A stretch of 64,000 nt of DNA from Fragilariopsis cylindrus CCMP1102 (taxonomy: Eukaryota > Bacillariophyta > Bacillariophyceae > Bacillariales > Bacillariaceae), in the NCBI GenBank assembly GCA_900095095.1, contig FMBT01000355.1, forward strand, positions 181,640-245,639, in the 5' to 3' direction. Under the pieces are notes generated by a model. It saw nothing but the letters and a program-made list of their open reading frames with translations, was not told the origin of the DNA and searched no databases. Made by a program: the position numbers and the translations under genes. Within the stretch, counting starts at the first letter, position 1. The number at the start of each line of letters is the position of its first letter. Positions 1 through 10,500 of the stretch are shown here, in pieces.

Positions 1-1572
1 ATGATGTTTGATGTGTCGCAACAGGATCGATCGAATTAATCCAACCTTCATCAACGGACAAGAATGATTGAGTGATAGCTTCTGTAATGGCCGTTATTTC
101 TTCGGGAGAATGTGTCCCAGCCAGAGGCGTACATCCCTCGCTACGCCCAATGATTCTGCCATTTTTACGATGTTTTGACAGATGATCCAGACTGGTTGAT
201 CGACGAGGAAACCTCTACTCTTGGTGGTGTACCAGCTACTATGGAATTTGCATCATCTGGTTGTTGTTGTTGCCGTTGTTGTGATGATGTTGAAGCTGCC
301 GAGGGTGCACTATTATGGGAAGGAATTTCTGCGTGTTGCTGTTCCTGTTGTTTGGGCTGTTTTTGTTTTACCTCCACAATTTTTGTTACGTGATGATCGT
401 TTTTGTCGTGATGGTGGTGGTGGTCGTCGTCATCATCATCTTTCTTATCATTATCAGAATTATCAGTGGTGCTTGTATTCGCTCGCTCGTACGGAGATCG
501 ATAATGTATCGAATTAGAATTTGATTGACTTCGATCGGATCCCGTCGATTTATAAGTCCATCTAAATCTAATGCATTAGCATCTCTGAGTTGACCATTGA
601 CTAAGCAAACCCCCCTTGATACGATATGACAACCGAGAGCTCTAGAAATTGATGCAGCTATATGAGGCAATAATACTTCAGATGCGTACGTTGCGACACA
701 ACCACCCCCATGTCCATCAATGACCGACCATAAGTTTAAACGGATAAGGGAATGATATTCCCCATTATTAAAATTGTCATGGATTTGTGTCTCATTATCA
801 AAGTTGGTGTGAGGGAGAGGCTGGAGCAGGACGTTGACGAGAGATGCACTTCGATCTTCCGACGGTGAGTTCGCGGCATGCGAGGACGTCCACATGCATG
901 CCCTTGGATCCTTGAATGTTGGTAATCTAGTTGGTGCATGACTACAATTTTGTTGTTGTTGTGGTTGTGGTTGTGGAGGCAGAAGTGGCAAGGAAGGAAC
1001 TACTGGTTGGGAATCATTCGGAAGCGTGGTGGTGCACATTTCGGAGGTTATACTATTACTGATGTTACTGTTTTTATTTCCTAGTTGTTCTTCCTGTTGC
1101 TGAATAAGATCTGCGGTAAGTCGTTGCTGCTGCTGCTGCATGGTGATTTTTTCATCATCATCATCATCATCATCACTATCTTCGCGTTTTGTCTCTCGAT
1201 CCGTCGCAGCTGCCAAAACGCCATCAACGCCAATGCCAACGCCAACGTCAACACCGACTTTGACCGAATCTTTACAAGTACCTCATTGACATCAACTTGA
1301 TCATCATGACGATTGTGCCTTCTTCTACTTCTCCTTCTCCTCCTCCTTCATGTTCGGCAACGCTTTCTTCCTGTATATTGTATTGTGAGCGACGATGTAG
1401 TAAATGAGATGTGTTATTATAATATATATATATATAGTTGTTAAGTTAATACGCATTGTATTGAAATTGGAATTAAAATTAAAATGGATTATTCATACTA
1501 TATACTAACAGTCGCCGTACGTAAAGAAAACTTACCTCCGAAGACGCTAATAAAATTTGGCGGTAACACCAT
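1..1572 (-). CDS. PP2C-family Ser/Thr protein phosphatase, 3' end beyond the window
   Basis: Metal-dependent (PPM/PP2C) protein phosphatase; the visible part covers the N-terminal third. The signature is the metal-binding motif VIDGHGGG near 700-720, followed by a helix ATYASEVLLPHIA. Near the left edge the same frame resumes with EAITQSFLSVDEGW, the next conserved PP2C block. Between the blocks (about 165-480) the frame closes, and an Asp/His/Gln-rich stretch is open in another frame. This is either an intron, a low-complexity insertion with an indel, or both. A good intron fits 1210-1281 (72 bp, phase 1), and another near 1367-1535 has a GTAAGT donor. The proposed start at 1572 is the first ATG compatible with that donor. 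An Asp/Asn-rich frame with an ATG at 1965 may be the true N-terminus, but four in-frame triplets (three of them stops) separate it. The family call is secure; the exon map is not. Confidence 0.72.
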
Positions 1573-2471
1573 CACCGACGACGTGGTCGTGGTCTCTTCC
1601 GCCGCCACCTTCACGTTTGTTGCTGTTGCTGTTGTTGCTGTTGTTGCTGCTGCTGCTGCTTCTTATTGTTATTATTTGTTGTTGTTGTTTGTTGTTTTGT
1701 TGTTGTTGTTGTTGTTGTTATTACTGCTTGTAGCAGGATTGACGGTTATCTTCTGCTGATTCGTAGTAGTTCCCGTAACAGCTGTAGTTGTCATTGCCGT
1801 TGTCCATTGTGATGTTGATTCCTCCTTCTCAGTGGAGTCACCCTTTTCGATTTCTATACCTGATTTTTCTTCTCCGTCACGACGATCCTTATTATTATTA
1901 TTATTATTAGTCGCTGTTGTCATTGTGTCGTCGTCGTCGTCGTCCGCCGTTGTATTAGTCGCCATCGTTGTATTTCTTTATCAGACTTTTCTCTTGTATT
2001 ATTTCTCTCTCCCGCTTTATATATCCCTTTATCTTTGACTGTTTTATCGAAGGGAGGGGAAAAGTGTTGTGGTCGTTCGTTTCGATAACAATATCTTATG
2101 CTAGGTACTAGATAATAGTAATAGGCTGTAGTAGCAACAAGGCTCCGACGAACATGATGCCGATAGAAGTCAATCGTTATTAATATTAGAACAATATTGT
2201 TGCTTGTTTAGCAGCGAGAGTGGTGCGTCAAAGATTAAAAGAACGACGACACGGCGGAATGCAATGTTCTTCTTGAATTAATCACGCGGGACTGGTCCAT
2301 CTCAGTACAAATAATTAAATAATCGTACAGTAGGACTAAGTTAGTTTTGTTAGATTTCGAGATTGCCTCAAACAACAACGCGATATATAATTTTTATTTA
2401 AACACCGACAATTTTCATAATTGGTACATTTATTTGTACCAAGTAAAGTCAACACAGTCAACACAACCATC
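1573..2471. other. Low-complexity 5' region and divergent intergenic
   Basis: It separates the leftward PP2C gene from the rightward NUDCD2-like gene. The part 1573-1965 is made of CAA/CAG/AAC repeats on the minus strand. It holds a 97-codon Asn/Thr/Asp-rich frame starting at 1965 that may be the phosphatase N-terminus or 5' leader. From 1966 to 2471 I see only AT-rich sequence, presumably holding both promoters; no TATA box or other element can be assigned with confidence. Confidence 0.5.
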
Positions 2472-3287
2472 ATGAGCAAGCTAACTGATTATTCGAAGTT
2501 CGACCATTTGTTGGAAGAGGACAGCGATGACGAAAACGATGAGAAAAATGACAAGAAAGTGGTAGCAGCTGCTCCTGCTCCTCCAAATAGTAGTACAAGT
2601 AATAGTAATACTAATAGTGGTGGTAACAGTTCCGGTACTACTATTCGACGAGATACTACTACTGGACGGTACCGTTTTGAATACAATGACAATACAATAT
2701 ATGAATTTGAACAAAGTCTTGATGATGTTACTATATACGTAATTCCTCCCCCATTTATAACAAAGGGACGTCAAATTAATTGTATCATATCACCAAATCA
2801 TTTAAAACTTGGATTGGTTGTAAATAATAACAATGGAAACGGAAATAACGCAAACGACGCAAAACAACAACAGCAACAATCATGGTTCCTAAATGAAGAT
2901 ACATATGGAACAGTTGAGGTTGATGCATCAACGTGGACGTTAGAAGATGATGATAACGATGAAGACAATAAATCCAAAGATAAAATTAATAACGACAACG
3001 GAAGTCGAAAAAAAGTTATTGTCATTACATTGACTAAAGCAAATCGTGGAACAGCATGGGAAGCAGCACTAAAGGGTAATCCTAATGCAGCAGCAGCAGC
3101 AGCATCAGCAACAACGGCAAGTTCTGCTTCCTCCAATACTATGGATGCAATTTCTGTAGAACAAGTTAAAAAAGATTTATTATTAGAAAAATTTCAAGAA
3201 GAAAATCCTGGTTTTGATTTTCGTGGTGCTGATTTTAATGGAAGTGTACCTGATGCTAGAAAATTTATGGGTGGTGTACAATATTAA
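2472..3287 (+). CDS. NUDCD2-like CS-domain (p23/NudC) co-chaperone
   Basis: Single-exon, 271-residue protein with a CS (CHORD/SGT1, p23-like) beta-sandwich domain. The order of motifs follows animal NUDCD2: an edge strand with EFEQSLDDVTIYV, a strand with HLKLGLVV, then ASTWTLEDD, then IVITLTKANRGTAWEAAL. After the domain comes the diagnostic C-terminal tail EKFQEENPGFDFRGAD, close to the NUDCD2 tail ENPGFDFSGAE. NudC-like proteins are Hsp90-associated co-chaperones that stabilise dynein regulators and other clients; that role is taken from the family, not shown here. Differences from the roughly 157-residue animal protein are an acidic and Ser/Asn-rich N-terminus and low-complexity inserts (Asn/Gln, Asp, Ala) inside and after the CS fold. 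The start is the first in-frame ATG, before SKLTDYSKF; the frame is open further upstream but has no ATG. Confidence 0.82.
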   Translation: MSKLTDYSKFDHLLEEDSDDENDEKNDKKVVAAAPAPPNSSTSNSNTNSGGNSSGTTIRRDTTTGRYRFEYNDNTIYEFEQSLDDVTIYVIPPPFITKGRQINCIISPNHLKLGLVVNNNNGNGNNANDAKQQQQQSWFLNEDTYGTVEVDASTWTLEDDDNDEDNKSKDKINNDNGSRKKVIVITLTKANRGTAWEAALKGNPNAAAAAASATTASSASSNTMDAISVEQVKKDLLLEKFQEENPGFDFRGADFNGSVPDARKFMGGVQY

Positions 3288-3758
3288 CAGTAATTAATTC
3301 TACTGTATTAAATACGCTAAGGAATGCTATTTCAAGACAATGTCCCATCAAATTATTCTCTATTGACTTGACTTGCTTGACTACACCCTGTATAAGGCCA
3401 GCGGCGACATTGTACATTGTACAAAAGTTGTTGGAGAGGGCAAAAGGTTAAAAACGAGATATAATTACTATTTGAGAATATATAAACTAATAATATGAAA
3501 TTAAATCCAATTGAAAATTGAACTGAATCGAATCGAGTGAAATTTTCCAATGAGATTGGATGGGATCTCGAAAGAATACATAACTTCAAATATTATTATG
3601 ATGTTAGATAACGTTGGCTTTTCTGTCTCTTCAAACTTCAAACCACACGTTCGTGCTCTGAACCTTTTTATTTTGAAATGTTAAATAACTTCTAGATGAT
3701 CTCATCGTATTAATAATATAATGTAACTCTCCAATTTTGCTTTTTCATTCTATCTATT

Positions 3759-4410
3759 TCACCTAAAGTGCCTCATGTAGTGCTTCATGTAAGCCTTCTT
3801 CTCTGCCTTTGTCATTCTAGATTTCTTTTTGGGAACCTTCTTCTTTGCAATCGATGCCTTCTTCTTCTTCATAGGGTCACCACCCGCTGCTCGAATATTG
3901 CTTTCTAATTCTTTCACTAGTACCAACTCTGTAACGTTTCCGAACCGACGTGGACCAGAAGCCGTGCGTGTTTTTGAAAAGGCAGCTTTTGCTGCTTTTC
4001 CTTGCCCTATGAGGGTGGATGATTTAATGTGATTATATCATTATATCACATGTTATAAAATTTTGAGTCGAGTCTCTCGAATCGAGTCAATATATACAAG
4101 CAAGCATACGCGAGAATAAATAAATAGAGCTGTTCAGTTCATCAATTGTAATGTAAAACATACCATAATTTTTCTTCGCCTGCGCTACCGAAAGAACGGC
4201 CCATTCTGATTTACAACCACGGTTGGCATCAGCACAATCATAGTGTACGTAATCTGTTTCGTCATTGCCCACAAAACCGGAACCATATGCGCCAGCGTGA
4301 TAAAAGCGAGATAGAAGGTTGCTTGAGCCAGTAGTGGATTTACAGATACGGCATTCCTCGGGCTGTTCGGCCGAAGAGTAGGATGTTTCGGAATCAGAAT
4401 CTGAGGACAT
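3759..4410 (-). CDS. Small Cys-motif protein with Lys-rich tail, two exons
   Basis: Not assigned to a named family. Exon 1 is 4410-4164 and exon 2 is 4006-3759, joined by a 157-bp phase-1 intron (donor G|GTATGT, acceptor CTCATAG); the product is 164 residues. The N-terminus is acidic and Ser-rich. It is followed by a possible zinc site, CRIC near residue 20, with further His and Cys residues in VHYDCADANRGC. The second half is basic: RFGNVTELVLVKELES, then a Lys-rich tail (DPMKKKKASIAKKK) that could be a nuclear or nucleolar signal. The Cys/His spacing resembles a treble-clef or PHD-like half site, but I cannot name the fold. It could be a chromatin- or RNA-associated protein, judged only from its composition. 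The splice joins the frames exactly and both halves look coding. Confidence 0.62.
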
Positions 4411-4604
4411 GGTATATGAGCATTGCAGAGTGTATCCGCAGATGAAAAGTGGTTGTGATGTGAAATTGAAGAAAAAAGTGTGTCGTTAAGGAGAAATGAG
4501 AATGAGGTATATGTCAGTCAATGTTTACACAAATGACGATTTTTTTTTGGCGCGTATCGATTGGGCTTTCGCGCGCGTAAACGAATTGGCATCAGAATAA
4601 AAGT

Positions 4605-4652
4605 CACCTTGTTTGTCAACAAGGTGAAACATTTCACCTTGTTTCAATGATT
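4605..4652. repeat. Palindromic CACCTTGTT/AACAAGGTG repeat
   Basis: Three alternating-orientation copies of a 9-10 bp word (CACCTTGTT, AACAAGGTG, CACCTTGTT) lie within about 45 bp and can form overlapping hairpins. The layout matches the AACTTGTT hairpin cluster near 14.2 kb, with one base of the word changed. It lies in the intergenic region upstream of the Cys-motif gene. Confidence 0.6.
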
Positions 4653-5149
4653 CTGCCCCTTTATGAAGCTCCCTAAATAAAAATTATTTAAATCGCCGAA
4701 AATGAACGTTTGGCTTACTAACGGAAGCCTGATGAAGAGATTGAATCTTCTATGCTTTTAATTGTGTTTCTGAGGTCAACTTTTTGGTATTGAAAAAGGT
4801 GAGGGTGTCTAATAAAAATAGTTCTCTTTCTATACTTTGCAATACCACGTGCATCCAAGTATGACCAACTATTCGAGCAGATACTTCTTCCTTCTTCTAC
4901 AATACACAGATTACGGGGTTCTCTCTCTCTCTCTCTCTGATATATATATATATATATATTGTAGATAGAATTATCTTTATACAGCACCGGATTTGCTTCA
5001 TCCGTCATAATAGTTTTTGCCTTAGTCCGATGGTAATTTTTCTGGTGCAGTAGCTTTCTCTAAACTATTATTTATATCAGCATTGCTCCTACTGGTGGCT
5101 TTCTTTAAAAACGATTTCTTTTCTTTGCGTTCTTTCGCATCAAGTTTAA

Positions 5150-5236
5150 GTTGTTTTAACTTTTTCCGAATCGATCTTTTCAGTAACGACACGTTGTTTT
5201 ACTTTTTCCGAATCGATCTTTTCAGTAACGACACGT
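5150..5236. repeat. 42/43-bp direct tandem duplication
   Basis: Two adjacent copies of a unit beginning GTTGTTTTA(A)CTTTTTCC and ending CAGTAACGACAC. They are identical except for one missing A in the second copy. The duplication lies in the C-terminal coding part of the small membrane protein and brings a TAA into frame. Confidence 0.85.
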
Positions 5237-5819
5237 ATCTTACTTCTCCTGGTGTGAAACCATATGGTCCTAGGCGTTGTAGATCAAGCCCTGACGATCC
5301 ATCCATAAGGGAAAAATATACTCCCAATCCTATCGATATTGTCAAAGGAAGGATGATCCGAGGAATGATTTTTCGGTTTTCCCCGTTATCGTTGTTAGTA
5401 TTAGTTTTTGTAGAAAATGGAAATGGTGATCGTTTTTGATTTATTTCGTCGTCGTCGTCGTCGTCGTCGTCCTTTGAGAATTTTTCCGCTTTCTGAAAAA
5501 CCTCTATGTATGAAGTAAGGTACGCAGTGGCTAAGAACACTGCAGTTGTTACGATGACGGATGTTACTGGCACGGAAATATCCTCATCAAAAATGGCTAA
5601 GGTTCTAACCCCAACAGCCAAAAGCAACGTCACTAACCCAAAATCGAATGTAATCCGTGCGACAGTAAATTCGTCGCGATAAGTTGTTACTAAACGTCCT
5701 AGGGCAGAGTCTCGAGGATTATCAATATTTTTCTTTTTGCGATATTCTTCTTCGTAGCTTCCATCAGTTAGACGATATATAAGCAATTGGAGGCAGCAAC
5801 GCATGATATCATCAAACAT
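5199..5819 (-). CDS. Small membrane protein, frame interrupted by a tandem duplication
   Basis: Unknown family. The frame encodes 206 residues with three probable membrane helices: FGLVTLLLAVGVRTLAIF, a Val/Thr/Ala-rich helix starting VPVTSVIVTTAVFL, and IIPRIILPLTISIGLGVYF. An eight-Asp linker lies between helices 2 and 3. The frame stops at 5199-5201 inside a 42-bp tandem duplication. Just beyond that TAA the same frame stays open to 5022 and encodes a Lys-rich tail (LKQLKLDAKERKEKKS). With only one copy of the repeat the protein would run straight through to 5022, about 250 residues. Upstream of the chosen ATG the frame is open for 15 more codons (containing CSDICGPRC) back to a TGA, so an upstream exon may exist. 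Plastid or mitochondrial membrane location is possible but not shown. Confidence 0.55.
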   Translation of the reverse strand: MFDDIMRCCLQLLIYRLTDGSYEEEYRKKKNIDNPRDSALGRLVTTYRDEFTVARITFDFGLVTLLLAVGVRTLAIFDEDISVPVTSVIVTTAVFLATAYLTSYIEVFQKAEKFSKDDDDDDDDEINQKRSPFPFSTKTNTNNDNGENRKIIPRIILPLTISIGLGVYFSLMDGSSGLDLQRLGPYGFTPGEVRYVSLLKRSIRKK

Positions 5820-5864
5820 AACGTGGAGACATCGAGGACCACAAATATCCGAACAAGGTCCGTA

Positions 5865-6432
5865 TCAGGCAATGGCCTCGAAATAGAAATAGATGTTGTA
5901 ACACTTGTGACTTTGCTTTCTGATACAGTAGGGTGTTAGGCAAATTAAGCGATCCGTATGCGAATGCGGCAAACAAGCAGCATTTGCCTTCAGTTCTGAT
6001 ACGATACTAATCGCTCTGTCGGGATTGTCGTTGCTGTTGCTGTTCGGGGTGGGGGTGGGGTGGGGCAGTAGTAGTAGCAGAGGAAGAAGAAGTAGTAGTA
6101 GCGGGACCAATTTCTTCTTCGTCTTCGTCGTTGTACGCCAATAGTTCGGGTCGATTTAAGCCATTAGTACTCACTCCGTCGCCTTTGTCCTCGTCCACAT
6201 CGTCACTTCCAATCTTTCTTCTCCCAGGATCGTTGTATGCTTCCTCTTCTTCTCTTTGATGTCCTTGCTTCAAACCTCTTTTTGTTTCTCGTCGTTTGAT
6301 CCATTGGTGGAATGACGATGACGATAACGATGACGATGATGATGAAGGCGACACGACAAACGAAGTAATTGTTGGAAATTCCCCTAAATATACCACGACA
6401 AGTCGAATAAAGAACAATCGAATAATTCTCAT
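5865..6432 (-). CDS. Possible secreted or organelle-targeted protein fragment, frame shift near 6050-6110
   Basis: Unrecognised. The ATG at 6432 opens a frame starting with a hydrophobic leader (MRIIRLFFIRLVVVYLG), then FPTITSFVVSP and a Ser-rich and acidic stretch, which could be a signal peptide with a plastid-type transit region. The frame ends at 6007. From about 6110 an overlapping frame takes over through DNPDRAISIVSELKANAA to CLPHSHTDRLICLTPYC and stops at 5865. The switch falls in a run of CCCC/CCCCC (6049-6066) and GTAGTA repeats, so an indel or small intron is likely. The second frame is the same as that of the membrane protein downstream, separated from it by one TGA. The two may therefore be parts of one gene. 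Low confidence in boundaries. Confidence 0.35.
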
Positions 6433-7597
6433 GATGTTTATGGTTCCTACGTTCCTCTTGTTGGATCGAGACTTTTGGAACTCAGCTTTGAATCACCACA
6501 TTCAAACATTCAAGTTTCTATTCTCGAAAGTAATATCTTACTCGCATACTTGTAGTAGTGTTATTAGGCGTCCTGAGAGTGATATTTGGTTTGCTGATTG
6601 GTGAACATAAATGCTGAATACTTCTTCATTATTAGAATGCACATCACAAAACACAAAACAACTATTTTCTCATAATCATTTTGTTGTGTTGCCGATGAAG
6701 ACAGAAAAATCTTTCTTTCTTCTTTCACGACCGACTGACCGACCGACCCACGAATTCAATAAAAATTTACTGTCCATGAGCAAAGAACCACTTAGCTTTT
6801 GGTAAAGCACAGCACCTCATCTATTTTATCAGTGTGAATTGTTTCATCAATTGCTTTTGGTAGTATGGTGGTGCCAATGGTCTCTGACCTTGAATTGATG
6901 TTCCTGAAATGAACAAACCTAGTTACAAGAAACCAGCTAAGTAATTATCTATATGTTTCTTACTATACTCATAAAAACGCACACCCTCTCCAGAAGAGTA
7001 TAGTCAAGCCAAAAGGGATTGACATCTGAATTATAATGTAAGCCCAATGCTATTAATATCACTTTGATTCCAGGTTTTGAATATTGCAGGGATACAGTTA
7101 TCAGTAGAGTGCTTTAATGTAAAAAAGTAGAAAGAAGAATATATATTAATAGTAATGGGGCAGAGACAGGGGGGAAGTTTGGACAGGATAAAGTATAATA
7201 AGGTCACCATGTAGATCAAAGTTCCAAAGGAATTCAAAGGAAGAATTTTCAGTAATTTTTCCAAGAAAAGAAGAAAATAAATAATCCAAAGAGAGATCAT
7301 GTTGTACAATATATATATATATATATATTCAGTCTTGATCTAGTGGTGGGCTAATTTCTATCCTAAATGCTATTTCATATTATATACGAATGTAGGAATA
7401 TATAAAATATTATATTATAAATTGTAAATACTGTAGGGTGAATTGATTATAAATAATGAATGTTTGAAGGACGTCTCTTCTTGCGTTGTTTGTATTATTA
7501 GTGAAATATTAGAAAGTATGCATCATGTAAGATCTTGTGGGAGTGTTTCGTATAAATTTTGTTGTAAGTTTGTATGGAGTCAAAGGTTGGGTGACCA
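6433..7597. other. Intergenic, nothing recognised
   Basis: AT-rich sequence between two leftward genes. It contains only short spurious frames, a dinucleotide TA run at about 7308-7328, and a short GACC/GACT repeat near 6728-6750. It probably includes the 3' UTR of the PPR gene and the promoter of the gene starting at 6432. No conserved protein or RNA gene was seen. Confidence 0.5.
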
Positions 7598-10500
7598 TCA
7601 TCGGTTGTAGCTTCCTCTTTGTTTATTCCACGACGACCGTCCACTATTTTTGCTGCGGCCTCCTGTACTATTGCCGCCACCACCTCCGGATTTGACAAAG
7701 CGCGTGTTCTTATGACCCACTTTCCGTGACCAAGAAGGAGGTAGTGTACCAGTCCCTTGATAATCCACCAGCGTTAGGTATTCCTGTTCGGATAAAGTTT
7801 GCCGCAACTTTCGAAGAACGTAGTCGTTTACGTGTCCACTTTCGCAGCATTTTATGAAAAACGATTGTGCATGTGAGAACCGAGAGGCCCGGTCTTCGCG
7901 AGGCAGAAGATTAGAACAAACTGATAGGAGAATAGTGTATGTGTATGAATCTGGTTCCATTTTGGATTGAGCTGACAACCAATCGTAGACGCGAAAAGCA
8001 ATCTGTAATGCATCACGTCGGTCTTCGTCCCTTTTGGTGAACGCACAAGCCTATAAAAGTAGTGGAAAATATCGATGATGAAGAAGATAAGAGTCAGCGT
8101 TTTAGCTAGGAGGAAAGAGTCTTTGAATGATTCCAATTTTATGAGAAGAAAAACCAAGAGCATCACATAAACGTACATTGCAAACAGCATTAGCTGTATG
8201 AACATTCGGTTTTGAATCATGGTCACCGGTTTCTTCAAACAGTGCAATCATGTTATTAAGGATTTGTTCGGCGTGTCTTGCTGCACCCTTTTCTCCAGAT
8301 TTTGCCCAAGCATCAATGACGCTTGTGTGAGTTCGTGTGTTTGGTTTGAAATCTTCGTCCCCGTCTAGATAACGTTGCTTCATCACTTGCAAAACATGCT
8401 CAGCTCGAGCAGCAGATCCTTTTTCTGACGACTTCGCATGTGCATTGATGAGAGTATTATAAGTATATGTATCGGGTTTCACTCCCTGATTCCCTGTCCT
8501 ATAAAGTTCATCCATGTGGTCAAGGATTTGTTCTGCGCGATGGGCGGCCATCCGATCTCCAGAGCGAGCCCAAGCATCAAGTACGGCGTTGAAAGTGATT
8601 GTATCGGGTCGAACACCGTAGTTACCAGATTTGTAGAGTCGATCCATCCACTCAAGAATTTCCTCTGCTCTTTCTGCAGCTTTTCTCCCCCCACCACTTT
8701 TTGCCCAGGCATCCAAAACCTATGAAAGATAGCAAAATGAATGTTAGAGTACTGATGATTGAAAGGGCAACAAAGAGAATTTTATTTCAACTTACTGAAT
8801 TAAAATTGATGGTTGTAGGTTTGACATCATCACTAGCACCATGTTTATGTCGATTGACCATGTTGTGTAGTACTCGCTCGGCCTTTTCCGCTGCACTTGG
8901 TTCTCCGCTCTTTGCTAGGGCGTTAATCACCTTTGTAATGGAGGATAAATTGTTAGATAAGATCGTGGTTACTCGATAGTTAAGACTCGTCCCCAGAAAT
9001 ACTTACCGCATTGTATGTAAAAGTGTTTGGCTTTAGGTCCATATCACCTGCCATATACTTCGATTCCATCTTATCCAGAAGTTGATCTGCTCTTGCTGCA
9101 GCACCGCGATATCCACTATGGTTTGATTATGGAGAGAGAAAGAGGTATTTGGTAAGTGCATAATGTTAATTGCACAATATTAAGTTGCAACATAACGACA
9201 TCGCCAATGTGTAGTGAGCAATAGAAATAGATAGCTCACCTTTTTGCCCATGCCTTGATTTAAATAAGTATTCAAATGAAAAATATAAATTAGAGACAGA
9301 AATAATATGGTGATTAAAATAATGACGAAACGATTTATTCGGCAAGGAAGGATTTTCAGCCTGTACATCGACAAGGCACTTACATCAATGACAGCTGTGT
9401 ATGTAAAGGCATCTGGTTTTAGGTTTGGCAGGCCTTGAAGATGGAGCCTATTCATAGCTAAAAGCATTTCTTCAGCTTTCGATGCCGCATCATGCTGTTA
9501 GATAGAGAAGGAAAATAGGCATGTGAGACAGAATTAGCTGATAACATTTGATAACGCATGACAACCATGTACATTATATACTCCTCTTACCTCTTTGCTC
9601 TTGGCGTGTGCGTTAATTACCGTGTTAAAAACATACGTATTTGGTTGTAAGTCTGAATTTGTGACAGGATCCATTTGGTTTAAATGAATCATTTTTGCGA
9701 GCAACGTATCCGCTCGGGCTGCGGCGTACTTTTCTCCGCTCTTTGCGTATGCATCAATGACAGCGCCATATGTAACGACATTCGGCTTTACATGAAGATC
9801 TCCTTCTTCGTAAAGCTTATGCATTTTCCCTAGTAATTTTTCTGCTTCTTTTGCTGCATCCTTTCCTCCACTTTTGGCCAAAGAATTGATAACGACATTG
9901 TACTGGTGATTTGAAAATATATGTGTTAGAAAAAATGGGGGGAAGGAAGGGACTTAAAGAGAACATAAATATTACTAGGATAACTCACAGTTATTGTATC
10001 GGGCCTCGCAAGATGATTGCCTTTTCGGTACATCATATGCATACTAATGAGTAGCTCTTGTGCTTTCTTCGCAGCTCCCACACCTCCTGTTTTGGCGTAA
10101 GCATGGATTACTACAAGTATTTTTAGTATGTAAGAGGGAAATAGACAACAACAGATACATATAAGTAACACAGAAAATATAGAAGGGACAAATGACAATT
10201 TGTATTTCACGTACCCGTGTTAAATGTATACTTGTCTGGTCGTATACTTGGGTTCGTTTTATGCAAGTTATCCATCCATTTTAGAATCTGTTCAGCACGA
10301 TTTGGTGCTATCTTATCTTTAGATCTTGCCCAGGCGTTGATCACGGCATTGAAGATGCCTGTAGTGGGCCTTAAGTTTTCCAGGCCGGTAGATTGGTATC
10401 TTCTATTCATTTGCTGTAATATCGTCTCGGCACGCTGTGCAGCGCCGACCCCTTCTCCACTTTTTGCCCAGGCATCAACGGCCATTGTGAACATCTTATT

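Noticed and set aside
5820-5865. TGA as selenocysteine linking the two leftward frames near 5.86 kb
   Set aside because: No SECIS-like evidence could be established and no selenoprotein family matched; an indel or separate genes are simpler.
6611-7309. Short frames of 64-92 codons in the 6.6-7.3 kb intergenic
   Set aside because: No conserved motif, AT-rich composition with runs of Phe/Leu/Ile, no splice-compatible continuation.
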